A DNA stretch of 64,000 bases from Rheinheimera sp. 4Y26 (GTDB lineage: Bacteria > Pseudomonadota > Gammaproteobacteria > Enterobacterales > Alteromonadaceae). The first letter of the stretch is position 1; every line of letters starts with the position of its first letter. Location of the stretch: the NCBI RefSeq assembly GCF_025245835.1, contig NZ_JAOBWS010000013.1, positions 1 through 64,000 of the forward strand, in the 5' to 3' direction. Under the pieces are notes generated by a model. The model was given only the letters and a program-made list of their open reading frames with translations, did not search any database and was not told where the DNA came from. Made by a program: the position numbers and the translations under genes. Positions 1 through 8,767 of this stretch are shown piece after piece.

Positions 1-75
1 TGGAATTGGTAGACACACTAGCTTCAGGTGTTAGCGCTTCGCGGCGTGGGGGTTCGAGTCCCCCCCTAGGCACCA
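1..75 (+). tRNA. tRNA-Leu (CAG), 5' end outside window
   Basis: The sequence is identical to the full tRNA-Leu copy at 123-207 from its D-arm to the encoded CCA. The anticodon loop reads CTTCAGG, giving anticodon CAG. The T-arm GGTTCGAGTCC and the variable arm typical of a class II tRNA are present. By alignment to the second copy, about ten 5' nucleotides lie before the window. Confidence 0.95.
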
Positions 76-122
76 AAGTCGCAGACAAATAAAAGTCGTA
101 TTGCAAAATACGCAAAACACTT

Positions 123-207
123 GCCTCGGTGGTGGAATTGGTAGACACACTAGCTTCAGGTGTTAGCGCTTCGCGGCGTGGGGGTTCGAGTCCCCCCCTA
201 GGCACCA
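123..207 (+). tRNA. tRNA-Leu (CAG)
   Basis: Complete 85-nt class II tRNA with encoded CCA, anticodon CAG, and a long variable arm around TTCGCGG. It is a tandem copy of the gene at 1-75 with a 47-nt spacer. As written, the acceptor stem pairs GCCTCGG with CCTAGGC, leaving a C-U mismatch at position 5:68; the 5' half of the other copy is not visible for comparison. Confidence 0.96.
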
Positions 208-210
208 AAT

Positions 211-240
211 AATCCAGCTTTATGCTGGATTTTTTGTTTT
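211..240 (+). terminator. Rho-independent terminator of the tRNA-Leu pair
   Basis: Eight-base-pair stem AATCCAGC/GCTGGATT with a 5-nt loop followed by a T-rich run, directly after the second tRNA. The next 185 bases hold no gene I can support. Confidence 0.85.
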
Positions 241-424
241 TATACGCGGCAAAAATTTCTCTTTATTATTCCCCTGAATACCCTCTGTACCTGCATTGGC
301 GTCGTCACTATGGCGACTGGCAAAAATTTTTGCCGCACAGATACTTTTTGTCACAATTTGTTCCGTCATCTGATAAAGCCTGTGCCGGCACTGCGGTATA
401 CACTCAAAGCTGTATGAACTGCAG

Positions 425-1639
425 TTGAGGTGTGTGATGCCCCTATTCATTCATCGGTCAGCCATCAAAATTTTATCCACCACTTTGTTGTTGTTTCTGA
501 CTGCCTGTCAGCAGGTGCCTGTGACACAGGAGCAGCAGCTTGCCGGGCTTTTGCTATTACAGGACAACGAGTTCCAGCCAATAACAACGCCTGTTGAAAC
601 CGAAGAACAAATTTTTGCCTTGCCGCACACTGTCGTCGAGCAGGCGCGTCAACAGGTTTTAGCTTATCAGTTCGCCGACGAACGCAGCCTGGCACTGCTG
701 ACCTTTATTTTTGGCAGTGACGGCGACCCGCTGGAGTATGTGAATAATGCCACACTCACAGCCACTGATACTTATCAGAAAAAACAAGCTAATTGTCTTT
801 CTTTGACCATTTTGGCTTATAGTCTGGCGCAACAACTTGGGTTTGATGCATATTTTCAGGATGTTGATGTGCCTGAGTATTGGGTTACCCGTTCAGGGAA
901 CAGTATGTTAAACGGCCATGTGAATCTGATGATTTACCCTATTAAAATCAGCAGTTCTATCCAGCAAATTGTCGTGCTGAGAAACAATGGTTACCTGATT
1001 GATTTTGATATGGCACCGCAGCGGGCAAAACAACAAGCACAGCGGATTTCCGAGCAGACGATAGTGGCGATGTTTTATAACAATAAAGCCGCAGATGCGA
1101 TGATGAATAATCAATATGATCTGGCTTACCATTATCTGAAAGCTGCTATCGCCAAAGCACCACAACTGGCACAGAACTGGAACAACCTGGCGGTGTTATA
1201 TCGGAAAAAAGAGCTGTTAACGCAGGCAGAGCAGGTGTATTTGTATAGTTTGCGTCTGGAGCCGGAGCACACCAATACCATGTCAAATCTGGCGATGTTG
1301 TATGAACTGACCGGAAGAGTGCAGGAGGCCGCCGTACTGGACGCCAAAGTAGCCAAAAAACGGCTGAGTAATCCTTATTTTTTTATTATGCAAGGCAATG
1401 AAGCACTGGAGCGCCATGAGGCCGATGATGCCATTAAACACTTCCGGCGCAGTCTGAAATTACAACCCCATGTGCCAGAGGCTTATTTTGGACTGGCGCG
1501 CAGTTATCTGCTGAAGCAGGATCTGGTCAAAGCCAGTGGTTATCTGCAAACGGCCAAACGTTATTCCGACTCTGCTACTGAGCAGCGGCGTTATCAATAT
1601 AAGCTGGATATGCTCAATGCAGTGGCAAAACAAGATTAA
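425..1639 (+). CDS. TPR-repeat lipoprotein with transglutaminase-like N-terminal domain
   Basis: The N-terminus is a signal peptide ending in the lipobox LTAC (residues 25-28), so the protein is probably a lipoprotein. A segment near residues 115-165 has an NCLSL cysteine and a GHVNL histidine in the spacing expected for a transglutaminase-like core. The C-terminal half holds several tetratricopeptide-like helix pairs (AWNNLAVLYRKK, TMSNLAMLYELTG, AYFGLARSYLL). Such proteins usually act as envelope scaffolds; no substrate can be named. An in-frame ATG lies at 437. The 3' end overlaps the start of the M28 peptidase gene, suggesting translational coupling. Confidence 0.8.
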   Translation: MRCVMPLFIHRSAIKILSTTLLLFLTACQQVPVTQEQQLAGLLLLQDNEFQPITTPVETEEQIFALPHTVVEQARQQVLAYQFADERSLALLTFIFGSDGDPLEYVNNATLTATDTYQKKQANCLSLTILAYSLAQQLGFDAYFQDVDVPEYWVTRSGNSMLNGHVNLMIYPIKISSSIQQIVVLRNNGYLIDFDMAPQRAKQQAQRISEQTIVAMFYNNKAADAMMNNQYDLAYHYLKAAIAKAPQLAQNWNNLAVLYRKKELLTQAEQVYLYSLRLEPEHTNTMSNLAMLYELTGRVQEAAVLDAKVAKKRLSNPYFFIMQGNEALERHEADDAIKHFRRSLKLQPHVPEAYFGLARSYLLKQDLVKASGYLQTAKRYSDSATEQRRYQYKLDMLNAVAKQD

Positions 1640-2675
1640 CCCTGACCTTTCCTTCAAGTGCCAGCGCCATCGTCTGGCGCTTTTATTTGTATGGTTCTTT
1701 ACATTTTCAGTTGTGCTGCTCCCCGGGGGAGCAGTGGCCGCAGTGCAACAATCCGCACAGTTCGCCATGCCCGGCCAATTGGCCGGCGCGAATGCCCAGG
1801 ATGTGCTGTTTGAGCAGGCCTGGCAGGACTTACAACTGTTATCCGCCGATGAAATGGCCGGGCGCAGCAGTGGCAGTGAGGGCAGTGTGCTGGCACAACA
1901 ATATCTGCAACAACGTTTTGCCGACCTTGGTTTAGTTGCCTTGACCGACAATTACCGCCAGCCCTTTCGTTATAACCTTGGTTTTAGTCAGCAGCATGGG
2001 GTGAATCTGATTGGACTGAAACAAGGTTGCCGTTATCCGGATATTTATATTGTGGTCACAGCACATTACGATCACCTGAAACCCCAGGGGAAACGGATTT
2101 TTAATGGCGCAGATGACAATGCCTCGGGCGTGGCCGGGATGTTATATCTTGCCGCTATGCTGCAAAGCCAGTGCCCGGCTTATTCTTATCTTTTTGTTGC
2201 CACAGACGCGGAAGAGCATGGGCTCGATGGAGCCAAAGCCTTTTTAGCGCAGCCACCGGTCAGCCCCGCAAAAATGTTGTTAAATATCAATCTCGATATG
2301 ATTGGCCGCGGTGAAAGAAACAATAAGTTGTACCTGCTTGGTAAACGCAGTTTGCCCGTCATTTTACAAATGCCACGCACTGAAAAAAACGGCGTCCGAC
2401 TGGTGCTGGCCAGTGACCGGCGGCCAGAGAGCAGAGGCAGCGCCAGCGTGGACTGGAGTAATGCCAGCGATCATGGGGTATTCAGGCGGGCCGGTATTCC
2501 TTATTTATATTTTGGCGTGGATCTTCATGCCGATTATCACAGCCCCAATGATGACTGGCAGCGGATTGATGCCGGTTTTTTTCAGGCGGCTTTAAGCCAA
2601 ATTGCTGGCACTGTGCTTTGGCTGGAGCAACAAAGCCCGGCACAGTTACAGTATCCGCGCAACAGTACAAACTAA
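1617..2675 (+). CDS. M28-family zinc metallopeptidase, secreted
   Basis: The protein has an N-terminal hydrophobic signal segment ending near GGAVA and all the family M28 (aminopeptidase Y/IAP) zinc-ligand motifs in order: AHYDH, NGADDNASG, DAEEHG, NLDMIGR and DLHADYHSPND. The paired aspartate, glutamate and histidine ligands support an active di-zinc aminopeptidase. I chose ATG 1617, which overlaps the upstream stop by 23 bases, because the more upstream open frame only adds residues before the signal peptide. The 3' end overlaps the convergent photolyase gene by 4 bases. Confidence 0.9.
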   Translation: MQWQNKINPDLSFKCQRHRLALLFVWFFTFSVVLLPGGAVAAVQQSAQFAMPGQLAGANAQDVLFEQAWQDLQLLSADEMAGRSSGSEGSVLAQQYLQQRFADLGLVALTDNYRQPFRYNLGFSQQHGVNLIGLKQGCRYPDIYIVVTAHYDHLKPQGKRIFNGADDNASGVAGMLYLAAMLQSQCPAYSYLFVATDAEEHGLDGAKAFLAQPPVSPAKMLLNINLDMIGRGERNNKLYLLGKRSLPVILQMPRTEKNGVRLVLASDRRPESRGSASVDWSNASDHGVFRRAGIPYLYFGVDLHADYHSPNDDWQRIDAGFFQAALSQIAGTVLWLEQQSPAQLQYPRNSTN

Positions 2676-4264
2676 ACTGAGTCTTCAGTAAACATCAGCA
2701 GCTGTTGTGGCTGTCCGGCTGCCTGTGCCAAAGCCCCGCCGGTTCTGGTGGTCCGAACCGGTCTTTTACGACTGGCGTGACGCTGTACCAGTTGTTGCTG
2801 CTGTGCACGCCACTGTGTTTTGTCCTGAAGTGCCGACCAGGTCGATAGTTTTGCTCTGGCTTCGCGCATCGCTTGTTCCAGCTGCACTATCGGCATCGGA
2901 TAATCGCTGCCAAGCATTACACCATAACGCCGTTGTAACTGTGCCGGTAACAGCCATGGGCTATGCAACCAGTCATCCGGTAGCTGCGTAAGTTCAGGAC
3001 ACCAGCGCCGGATAAAATGCCCCTGGGGATCTTTTTGCTGGCTTTGTTTCAGCGGGTTATAGATGCGGTTTGGATTCATCGAAGTAGTACCGGACTGCAT
3101 CTGAATTTGCGGGTAGTGAATACCGGGTTCGTAATCAACAAAACATTGCGCCAGAAACAGCGCCGTTGGCCGCCAATGTAACCACAGATGATAAGACGCA
3201 AAAGCCACCAGCATGGCGCGGCCACGAAAATGCAACCAGCCGGTGCTCAGTAAACAGCGAATAGCAGCGTCTATCAGCGGGTAGCCGGTTTGACCGGCAC
3301 AAAAAGCAGCAAATTTTTCTCTGGAAAAATCCAGCTCGCGCATGCCATCAAAACCCGGATGCATATTGGTCATTTCAATCACCGGCTCATCTTCGAGCTT
3401 TTGCATAAAGTGACAATGCCAACGCAGCCTGCTGAAAAAAGCCTGCAGTGCAGTTTTGTGGGCGCCGGGCTGCAACTGCTGCATTTGTTGTACAGACTGC
3501 TGCTGCAAAGCGCGCATGCTCAGCATGCCGTAGCTTAAATAAGGGCTCAGCCGCGAGCAGCTTTGGCCTGCTTTGGCGGCAAAGGAAATATGTTTTTGAT
3601 AGTTATTTGAGCGGCTTGCAAAAAAACTATGCAGGGTGTCGGGCAGGTTAGAGGCCTGCTGCATGCTGTGGCAGGGCGGTAAATCATGGCGTCTGGTTGG
3701 CGCAAGCTCAGTCAGTGTCTGCTTAAGGTCAGCCTCGGCTTGTAGTTGCGCAGAATGTGGTGTTAAAACAGGTGCCAACACAGGCACGAGCGCTGTTGGT
3801 GGTTTTTCCTGCGATGACTTTAGCCAGTCGTCGGCCTGATGAAACCAATGATCGCGGTTGGAAAGTGGCCGGAAAATGGCAAACTGACGAAACTGATGCC
3901 AGGCCACACCATGTGCTTTAAGTGCCTGAGCCACAGCCAAATCGCGCTGATAACTCCATAAGTTGCCGGTTTCTTCGTGGCTGAATACCGCAGTTGCCTG
4001 ATATTGCTGACAAAGCTGCACTAACACTTTGCTGGCCGGGCCACGCTGCAGCAATAAAGGTTGCCCAAGCGAGCGCAGCTGTTTGTCCAGCTCCAGCAAA
4101 GCACCTTTGATAAATTGCCAGTGACGCAGCGAAGTATCAGGCTGCTGCCAGTAGTCGGGTTCAATAATATAAAGTGGCAACACAGGCCCGTGTTTGGCGG
4201 CAGCGCTCAGCGCGGCATGGTCGTTAATCCGTAAATCACGTTTAAACCACAAAATACTGATCAT
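2672..4264 (-). CDS. Deoxyribodipyrimidine photolyase/cryptochrome family protein
   Basis: 530 residues. The N-terminal alpha/beta antenna domain begins with the photolyase signature LWFKRDLRINDHA. The C-terminal FAD-binding half carries conserved motifs (GYPLIDAAIR, STGWLHFRGR, YNPLKQSQQKDP, FIRRWCPEL). The usual job is light-driven cyclobutane dimer repair or blue-light sensing; which one cannot be settled from sequence alone. It is the last gene of a three-gene minus-strand run; its ATG overlaps the upstream stop (ATGA), so translation is probably coupled. Confidence 0.9.
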   Translation of the reverse strand: MISILWFKRDLRINDHAALSAAAKHGPVLPLYIIEPDYWQQPDTSLRHWQFIKGALLELDKQLRSLGQPLLLQRGPASKVLVQLCQQYQATAVFSHEETGNLWSYQRDLAVAQALKAHGVAWHQFRQFAIFRPLSNRDHWFHQADDWLKSSQEKPPTALVPVLAPVLTPHSAQLQAEADLKQTLTELAPTRRHDLPPCHSMQQASNLPDTLHSFFASRSNNYQKHISFAAKAGQSCSRLSPYLSYGMLSMRALQQQSVQQMQQLQPGAHKTALQAFFSRLRWHCHFMQKLEDEPVIEMTNMHPGFDGMRELDFSREKFAAFCAGQTGYPLIDAAIRCLLSTGWLHFRGRAMLVAFASYHLWLHWRPTALFLAQCFVDYEPGIHYPQIQMQSGTTSMNPNRIYNPLKQSQQKDPQGHFIRRWCPELTQLPDDWLHSPWLLPAQLQRRYGVMLGSDYPMPIVQLEQAMREARAKLSTWSALQDKTQWRAQQQQLVQRHASRKRPVRTTRTGGALAQAAGQPQQLLMFTEDSV

Positions 4265-5763
4265 GGGTTTTGCAGCTGTTGTTGTAGTTTCTCCAGGCTG
4301 CTGTGCCAGTCTGGCCGTGCCGGCGGTAGACCAAGCTGTGCCGCATAAGGTGCTGCGATGCTACTGACATAAGGCAAATGTGCTGCCATGCCCAAAGAAC
4401 GGAGTTCAGGCAACTGGCTGCGGATAAAGACAGCAGCCGGATCGTACTGCAGCGCTTGTTTCAGTTGATTAAAATAACGGCCGGGGGCTGTGCCGGCGCC
4501 GGCAATATAAGCCCAGTTGCCCCAGTTGCTGGCCACGTCATAATCCAGCAGCTGTTGTTCAAAAAAAGCCGCACCAAAACGCCAGTCCAGCGCCAAATCA
4601 TAAATCAGGTAACTGGCCACCAGTTGCCGGCCACGGTTGGACATCAGGCCGGTTTGTAATAAAAAACGCATATTGGCATCCACCAGTGGCACACCGGTTT
4701 GCCCCTGACACCAGAGCTGAAATTTCAGTTGTTGCAGTGCCATATCGCCTTGAGATTCCGGCACCGGATGGCGGCCAAGCCCTTGCCGTCGAAAAAGCGC
4801 AGCGCCAAATTTGCGCTGGTGCCAGCGAAAATATTCGCGCCATAACAGTTCGAACTTCAGCCAGTAAGTCGAGTCGTTGGCGCCCAGGCTCTGCTCCAGC
4901 TGACAAATCTGTTGCCACACCCAACGCACTGACAAGCTGCCATGACTGAGCGCTGTAGATAAAAAGCTGGCGTAGCCCGGGGTTTGACCCGGCGGCACCA
5001 TAGCGCCGTCGGCAGCCACATCACAAAACTGATTCCGGCTTTGTTTGTAGTGGTAAATGGCTTTATTTTCATAAAGATAAGCAAGAAACTGTGCTTGCTG
5101 CTGGCGCCCGGCGGCAATGTGGATGTTGTGCGGTTTGGGGCATAACAACAACTGCTGTTGCCAGTTTGCTTCCAGCGTCAGCAGCCAGGCTGCGCTTTCT
5201 TTGGTTTTTGCCAGCTCAGTGGCGCCCAGCCAGCGTCCGCTGATATTGTTGTCAGCACAAGCTGAGCTGACCCGGAGCTCAGGCTCACGCGCTTTTCTAA
5301 ACTGGCTAAAACTGTCGGGAAAGGCGGCAAGTTCAGGTCGCAAGCTGTCGCCAAGCAGTGAATTTAAATCAACACAAGACACTGGCACATAGTGTGCGGC
5401 CAGTTGCTGCAGCTGCCGCTCTTCTTCGGCAACAGGCTCTGCCATGGTTACTGCGCTGATGCCAAGGGTCTTTATCAGCTGTGGCAGTAGCTCGGTGCTG
5501 TCGGCCAGCACACAGAGAAGGGGCAGCTGTAACTTTGCCAGTTGTAACCTGAAATCCTCAACCAGCCACAGCTGATGGCCAAGTCGTAGCCGGCTGGCTC
5601 TTGTGATGCCAAATTGGCTGCCAAAAAATTGTTTTTTCTCCAGCAGCACCAGTGCGATGCAGTCGTCCTGTTGCTGCAACAGTGCGATGCAGTCGTCCTG
5701 TTGCTGCAACAGTGGATTGTCAGTCAGTCGCAGTGCCTGATTTAGCATTACCAGACGGGTCAT
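4261..5763 (-). CDS. Cryptochrome-DASH-like photolyase family protein
   Basis: 500 residues. It starts with the cryptochrome-type LRLTDNPLL motif. The FAD domain contains GVPLVDANMRFL, TGLMSNRGRQLVASYL, a GNWAYIAGAG segment and YFNQLKQALQYDP, which match CRY-DASH proteins (repair of single-stranded or looped DNA lesions, or light sensing). A 30-bp tandem duplication repeats ten residues (CIALLQQQDD) near residues 18-38, inside the antenna domain. It lies 2 bases after the upstream gene and overlaps the downstream one by 4. Confidence 0.87.
   Translation of the reverse strand: MTRLVMLNQALRLTDNPLLQQQDDCIALLQQQDDCIALVLLEKKQFFGSQFGITRASRLRLGHQLWLVEDFRLQLAKLQLPLLCVLADSTELLPQLIKTLGISAVTMAEPVAEEERQLQQLAAHYVPVSCVDLNSLLGDSLRPELAAFPDSFSQFRKAREPELRVSSACADNNISGRWLGATELAKTKESAAWLLTLEANWQQQLLLCPKPHNIHIAAGRQQQAQFLAYLYENKAIYHYKQSRNQFCDVAADGAMVPPGQTPGYASFLSTALSHGSLSVRWVWQQICQLEQSLGANDSTYWLKFELLWREYFRWHQRKFGAALFRRQGLGRHPVPESQGDMALQQLKFQLWCQGQTGVPLVDANMRFLLQTGLMSNRGRQLVASYLIYDLALDWRFGAAFFEQQLLDYDVASNWGNWAYIAGAGTAPGRYFNQLKQALQYDPAAVFIRSQLPELRSLGMAAHLPYVSSIAAPYAAQLGLPPARPDWHSSLEKLQQQLQNP
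5651..5710 (-). repeat. Exact 30-bp tandem duplication inside the CRY-DASH gene
   Basis: Two perfect adjacent copies of a 30-bp unit (5651-5680 and 5681-5710) beginning AGTGCGATGC. The unit is a multiple of three, so the reading frame is kept and ten residues are duplicated. Perfect identity suggests a recent slippage event. Confidence 0.97.
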
Positions 5764-5765
5764 GC

Positions 5766-7289
5766 TCAGAGTTTTTCCAGTTTGATTAAAAGTTCAGCCG
5801 CATAATCACGAATGGCCTGTTGTGAATCGGCCGGTTTGCGCCGCCATTGCTGATACGCCAGTTGCATCCTGGCATTGCCGGCCAGTTTGTCTTCGTTGCG
5901 GGCCAGAAAATCCCAATACAGTGCATTAAAAGGGCAGGCGCCTTCACCCGTGACCTTTTTCACCTGATAACTACAGTGCTGACAATAGTTGCTCATGCGC
6001 TGAATATAATTGCCGCTGGCAGCATAGGGTTTAGACGCCAGCACACCGCCATCGGCAAACAGCGCCATACCGCTGGTGTTGGGCAGCTGCACCCACTCAA
6101 AAGCATCGGCATACACCGACAGATACCAGTCATTCATCGCCTCTACCGACAAACCGGCCAACAGTGCAAAGTTGCCGGTGATCATCAGCCGCTGAATATG
6201 GTGGGAATATGCATATTGCCGGGTGTGGTCAATAGCCTGCTGCATACAACGCATTTTGGTATTGCCATGCCAGTAATAGGCAGGGAGGGCGCGCTCGGCA
6301 GCAAAAAAGTTCAGCGTTTTATAATCCGGCATCAGCAACCAGTACAAACCGCGCACATATTCGCGCCAGCCAATCAATTGTCGGATAAAACCTTCGGCCG
6401 CATTCAGTGGTACCTTGCCTTCCCGATAAGCCAGCTCCACTTTCTGACACATCCAGCGCACATCCAATAAACCAATGTTCAGATAAAGCGCGCTGACGCT
6501 GTGAAATAAAAACGGCTGATCAAGCTGCATTGCGTCCTGATACTGGCCAAACAGCGGCAATTGCTGACTGACAAAATCAAGAAAAACCGCCCTGGCGTCC
6601 TTGCCAGTGACGGCGAGAGAAAAGGTGTCTGCATCGCCCATATGCTGACTAAATTCACGTTTGACCAGCGCAATCACTTCAGTGGTGATGTGGTCCTGCT
6701 GCACAGCGCTGGGGGTGGGGAGTTGCAGGTGGTCCGGACAACTTTGTCTGTTGTCATGGTCAAAATTCCATTTGCCACCTTCGGGCTCGCTGCCGTTCAT
6801 CAAGAGGCCGGTGTAACGGCGCATTTCACGGTAAAAATATTCCATCCTGAACTGACTGCGGCCGTCTGCCCAGCGTCTGAACATCTCGGTACTGGCAATA
6901 AAACGATCGTCCGGCAACACTGTCACCGGCTTTTTTAACAGCGCTGGCCAGGTTGAGATTTCCTGCGCCAGCCGGTATTCAGCCGCTTCAGTCAGCAATA
7001 CTTCTGTCAGTTGTGGCTGCTGGCTCAGCGTCGTGGCGACGGATTCATATAAAGACGAAATCCGCTCTTCATACTGAAAATACTTTACCTCCATACCCTG
7101 GGCGCGCAGGCTGGCGGCAAAGTGACGCATTGCACTGAAAATCAGCACTATTTTATGCTGGTGATGGCGTACATAACCGGCTTCTGCCTGTACTTCTGCC
7201 ATTAGCACCAGATCGCCGCTTTGCCATTGCCTTAAGCTGGCAAGGGCCGGACTTAGTTGATCACCCAAAATCAGAATCAGTTTTGCCAT
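5766..7289 (-). CDS. Photolyase-related protein of the DPRP/FeS-BCP ((6-4) photolyase-like) group
   Basis: 508 residues from ATG 7289, beginning MAKLILILGDQLS, the hallmark start of the photolyase-related (PF04244) family. The C-terminus has the cysteine set expected for a [4Fe-4S] cluster (MRCMQQ; NYCQHCSY; GACPFN) and a conserved YSHHIQRLMI segment. This group repairs (6-4) photoproducts in characterised members. A TTG seven codons upstream is possible but less likely. It is the first gene of the photolyase run and has a 180-bp divergent promoter region shared with the zrgA-like gene. Confidence 0.88.
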   Translation of the reverse strand: MAKLILILGDQLSPALASLRQWQSGDLVLMAEVQAEAGYVRHHQHKIVLIFSAMRHFAASLRAQGMEVKYFQYEERISSLYESVATTLSQQPQLTEVLLTEAAEYRLAQEISTWPALLKKPVTVLPDDRFIASTEMFRRWADGRSQFRMEYFYREMRRYTGLLMNGSEPEGGKWNFDHDNRQSCPDHLQLPTPSAVQQDHITTEVIALVKREFSQHMGDADTFSLAVTGKDARAVFLDFVSQQLPLFGQYQDAMQLDQPFLFHSVSALYLNIGLLDVRWMCQKVELAYREGKVPLNAAEGFIRQLIGWREYVRGLYWLLMPDYKTLNFFAAERALPAYYWHGNTKMRCMQQAIDHTRQYAYSHHIQRLMITGNFALLAGLSVEAMNDWYLSVYADAFEWVQLPNTSGMALFADGGVLASKPYAASGNYIQRMSNYCQHCSYQVKKVTGEGACPFNALYWDFLARNEDKLAGNARMQLAYQQWRRKPADSQQAIRDYAAELLIKLEKL

Positions 7290-7469
7290 AACAATCAGAC
7301 TGGCACTCAAAGCAACAAGATATTGACATTACGCACCAACCCGCCGGAAAGATCAGACCGGATAAACTGATTTTGCCGGTGGCTGGTCTTAGCATATTGC
7401 GCGGCCGATTGCAGTGTGTTTCTGTTGCGGTATGATTCGGCCAGAATGATTGCTGCACAGGAGATAACA

Positions 7470-8012
7470 ATGAACACTAATCGGAGCAAAAAATGTTGGT
7501 CGGGCGCGCTGAGCATAGTCGTCATGGCCTCAATGATGTTAGGCGCAGGGCTGGCACAGGCGCAGCAACATAACGAACATGGTGCCCATCAGCATGGCAA
7601 AGCCAGCCTGACATTTGTGCTGGATGGTAATGAAGCTGAGCTGGTGTTAACTACTGCGGCGGCCAATATTGTTGGTTTTGAGCATAAAGCCAGTACTGAT
7701 GCTGAAAAACAGCAACAACAGCAGCAGCTGGAGATGCTCAAAAGTGGCAGCTGGTTTGCGCTTGCCGAAGCAGCCAATTGCAGTATCAGCGGGCATAATT
7801 TCCGCGAAGAGCAGGGTGAAGCCAATCATGCTGATTTATATGTAGATTTTCAGATTTTATGTCAGGCTCCATTAAAATTGTCCGACATCAGTTTTAGCCT
7901 GTTTAGCCAAAGCCCGGCGCTGGAAAGTATTGATGTGCAATATCTGGTAAATGGTGAGGCTGCTGTGGCTGAGTTGTCTGCAAAAAATGCGGTGTTGAAA
8001 TTAATCCGCTGA
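7470..8012 (+). CDS. zrgA: ZrgA-family (DUF2796) periplasmic metal-binding protein
   Basis: 180 residues. The start ATG 7470 follows a CAGGAG Shine-Dalgarno sequence. The N-terminal signal peptide ends at LAQAQ, followed by a histidine-rich stretch (HNEHGAHQHGK) typical of ZrgA/DUF2796 proteins. From memory, the family takes part in an alternative zinc uptake system with an ABC ATPase and permease, both of which follow at 8768-10779. A Cys pair (NCSISGH, LCQAP) is also present. The link to zinc is inferred from family and neighbours. Confidence 0.82.
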   Translation: MNTNRSKKCWSGALSIVVMASMMLGAGLAQAQQHNEHGAHQHGKASLTFVLDGNEAELVLTTAAANIVGFEHKASTDAEKQQQQQQLEMLKSGSWFALAEAANCSISGHNFREEQGEANHADLYVDFQILCQAPLKLSDISFSLFSQSPALESIDVQYLVNGEAAVAELSAKNAVLKLIR

Positions 8013-8095
8013 TAACAATAGAAAAGTATTGTTGTCGTTTTGCCGGTAAATACCGGCTTTGCAGTTGAGTACAGCTAAAGTGCCGTCAAAACAAT

Positions 8096-8123
8096 AAAAA
8101 AGCCTGATATAAATCAGGCTTTT
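8096..8123. terminator. Bidirectional terminator between convergent genes
   Basis: Inverted repeat AAAAAGCCTGAT / ATCAGGCTTTTTT with a short loop, A-rich on the left and T-rich on the right. It can end transcription of both the zrgA-like gene and the convergent DUF3299 gene. Confidence 0.9.
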
Positions 8124-8158
8124 TTATGTATCCGGTTTTTGCCTGGGGCTGTGATTTG

Positions 8159-8728
8159 TTATTCGTACACATACTCACTGATTTTGTCGGCTTTAATGCT
8201 GTACGCCGAATTGGCCAGATCGTGGCTCATGGTTTCAGTGGTTAAGGTGCCTTCGAGCCAGAAAGGGTTGTAAATCATATCTGCCTTTAAACCTTTGGCA
8301 TTGGTGACAAAAATAATCTGGTTTGGTGGTGGTGGTGGCACGTGAATACAGGCACCAAAATAAGGCACCAGGAAAAAAGCGGTAATGTTTTGGTCGGCAT
8401 CATATTCAATAGGCACCACAAAACCCGGGATCCGCACTTTTTTGCCGTTGAGCTCACTGCGCACTTTGGCGGACTGCAGCACTTCGGCCCAGGCCTGGCT
8501 GGCCGGATCATCTTTATTCAGTTTATTAATGGCAGAACCACCGCCTTCGCCGCCTTCATGGCTGACTTCCGGCAAGGCTTCCATTTTGGCCAAATCTTCC
8601 GGGGGTAATAAATCAGTCCATTCCAGCGTTTGCACTGCTTGTGCGCTGGCTGCTTGTTCGCTTGTGGCGGCAGAAGTCTGGAATGCGACCAGACTCAGGA
8701 ATAATCCCATCAACAACGGCTTGAACAT
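8159..8728 (-). CDS. DUF3299 periplasmic protein
   Basis: 189 residues with a cleavable signal peptide (QTSAA). The core contains VRIPGFVVPIEYD, FFLVPYFGACIHVPPPPPNQ and an MIYNPFWLEG region, characteristic of DUF3299. The molecular function is unknown. DUF3299 proteins commonly sit beside zrg-type ABC genes, as here, where it lies between the metal-binding protein and the divergent ATPase, so a role in metal transport is likely. Confidence 0.82.
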   Translation of the reverse strand: MFKPLLMGLFLSLVAFQTSAATSEQAASAQAVQTLEWTDLLPPEDLAKMEALPEVSHEGGEGGGSAINKLNKDDPASQAWAEVLQSAKVRSELNGKKVRIPGFVVPIEYDADQNITAFFLVPYFGACIHVPPPPPNQIIFVTNAKGLKADMIYNPFWLEGTLTTETMSHDLANSAYSIKADKISEYVYE

Positions 8729-8767
8729 TGGAGCTTACTCTCGCGCTTATGTTATAAAGTAATAATT

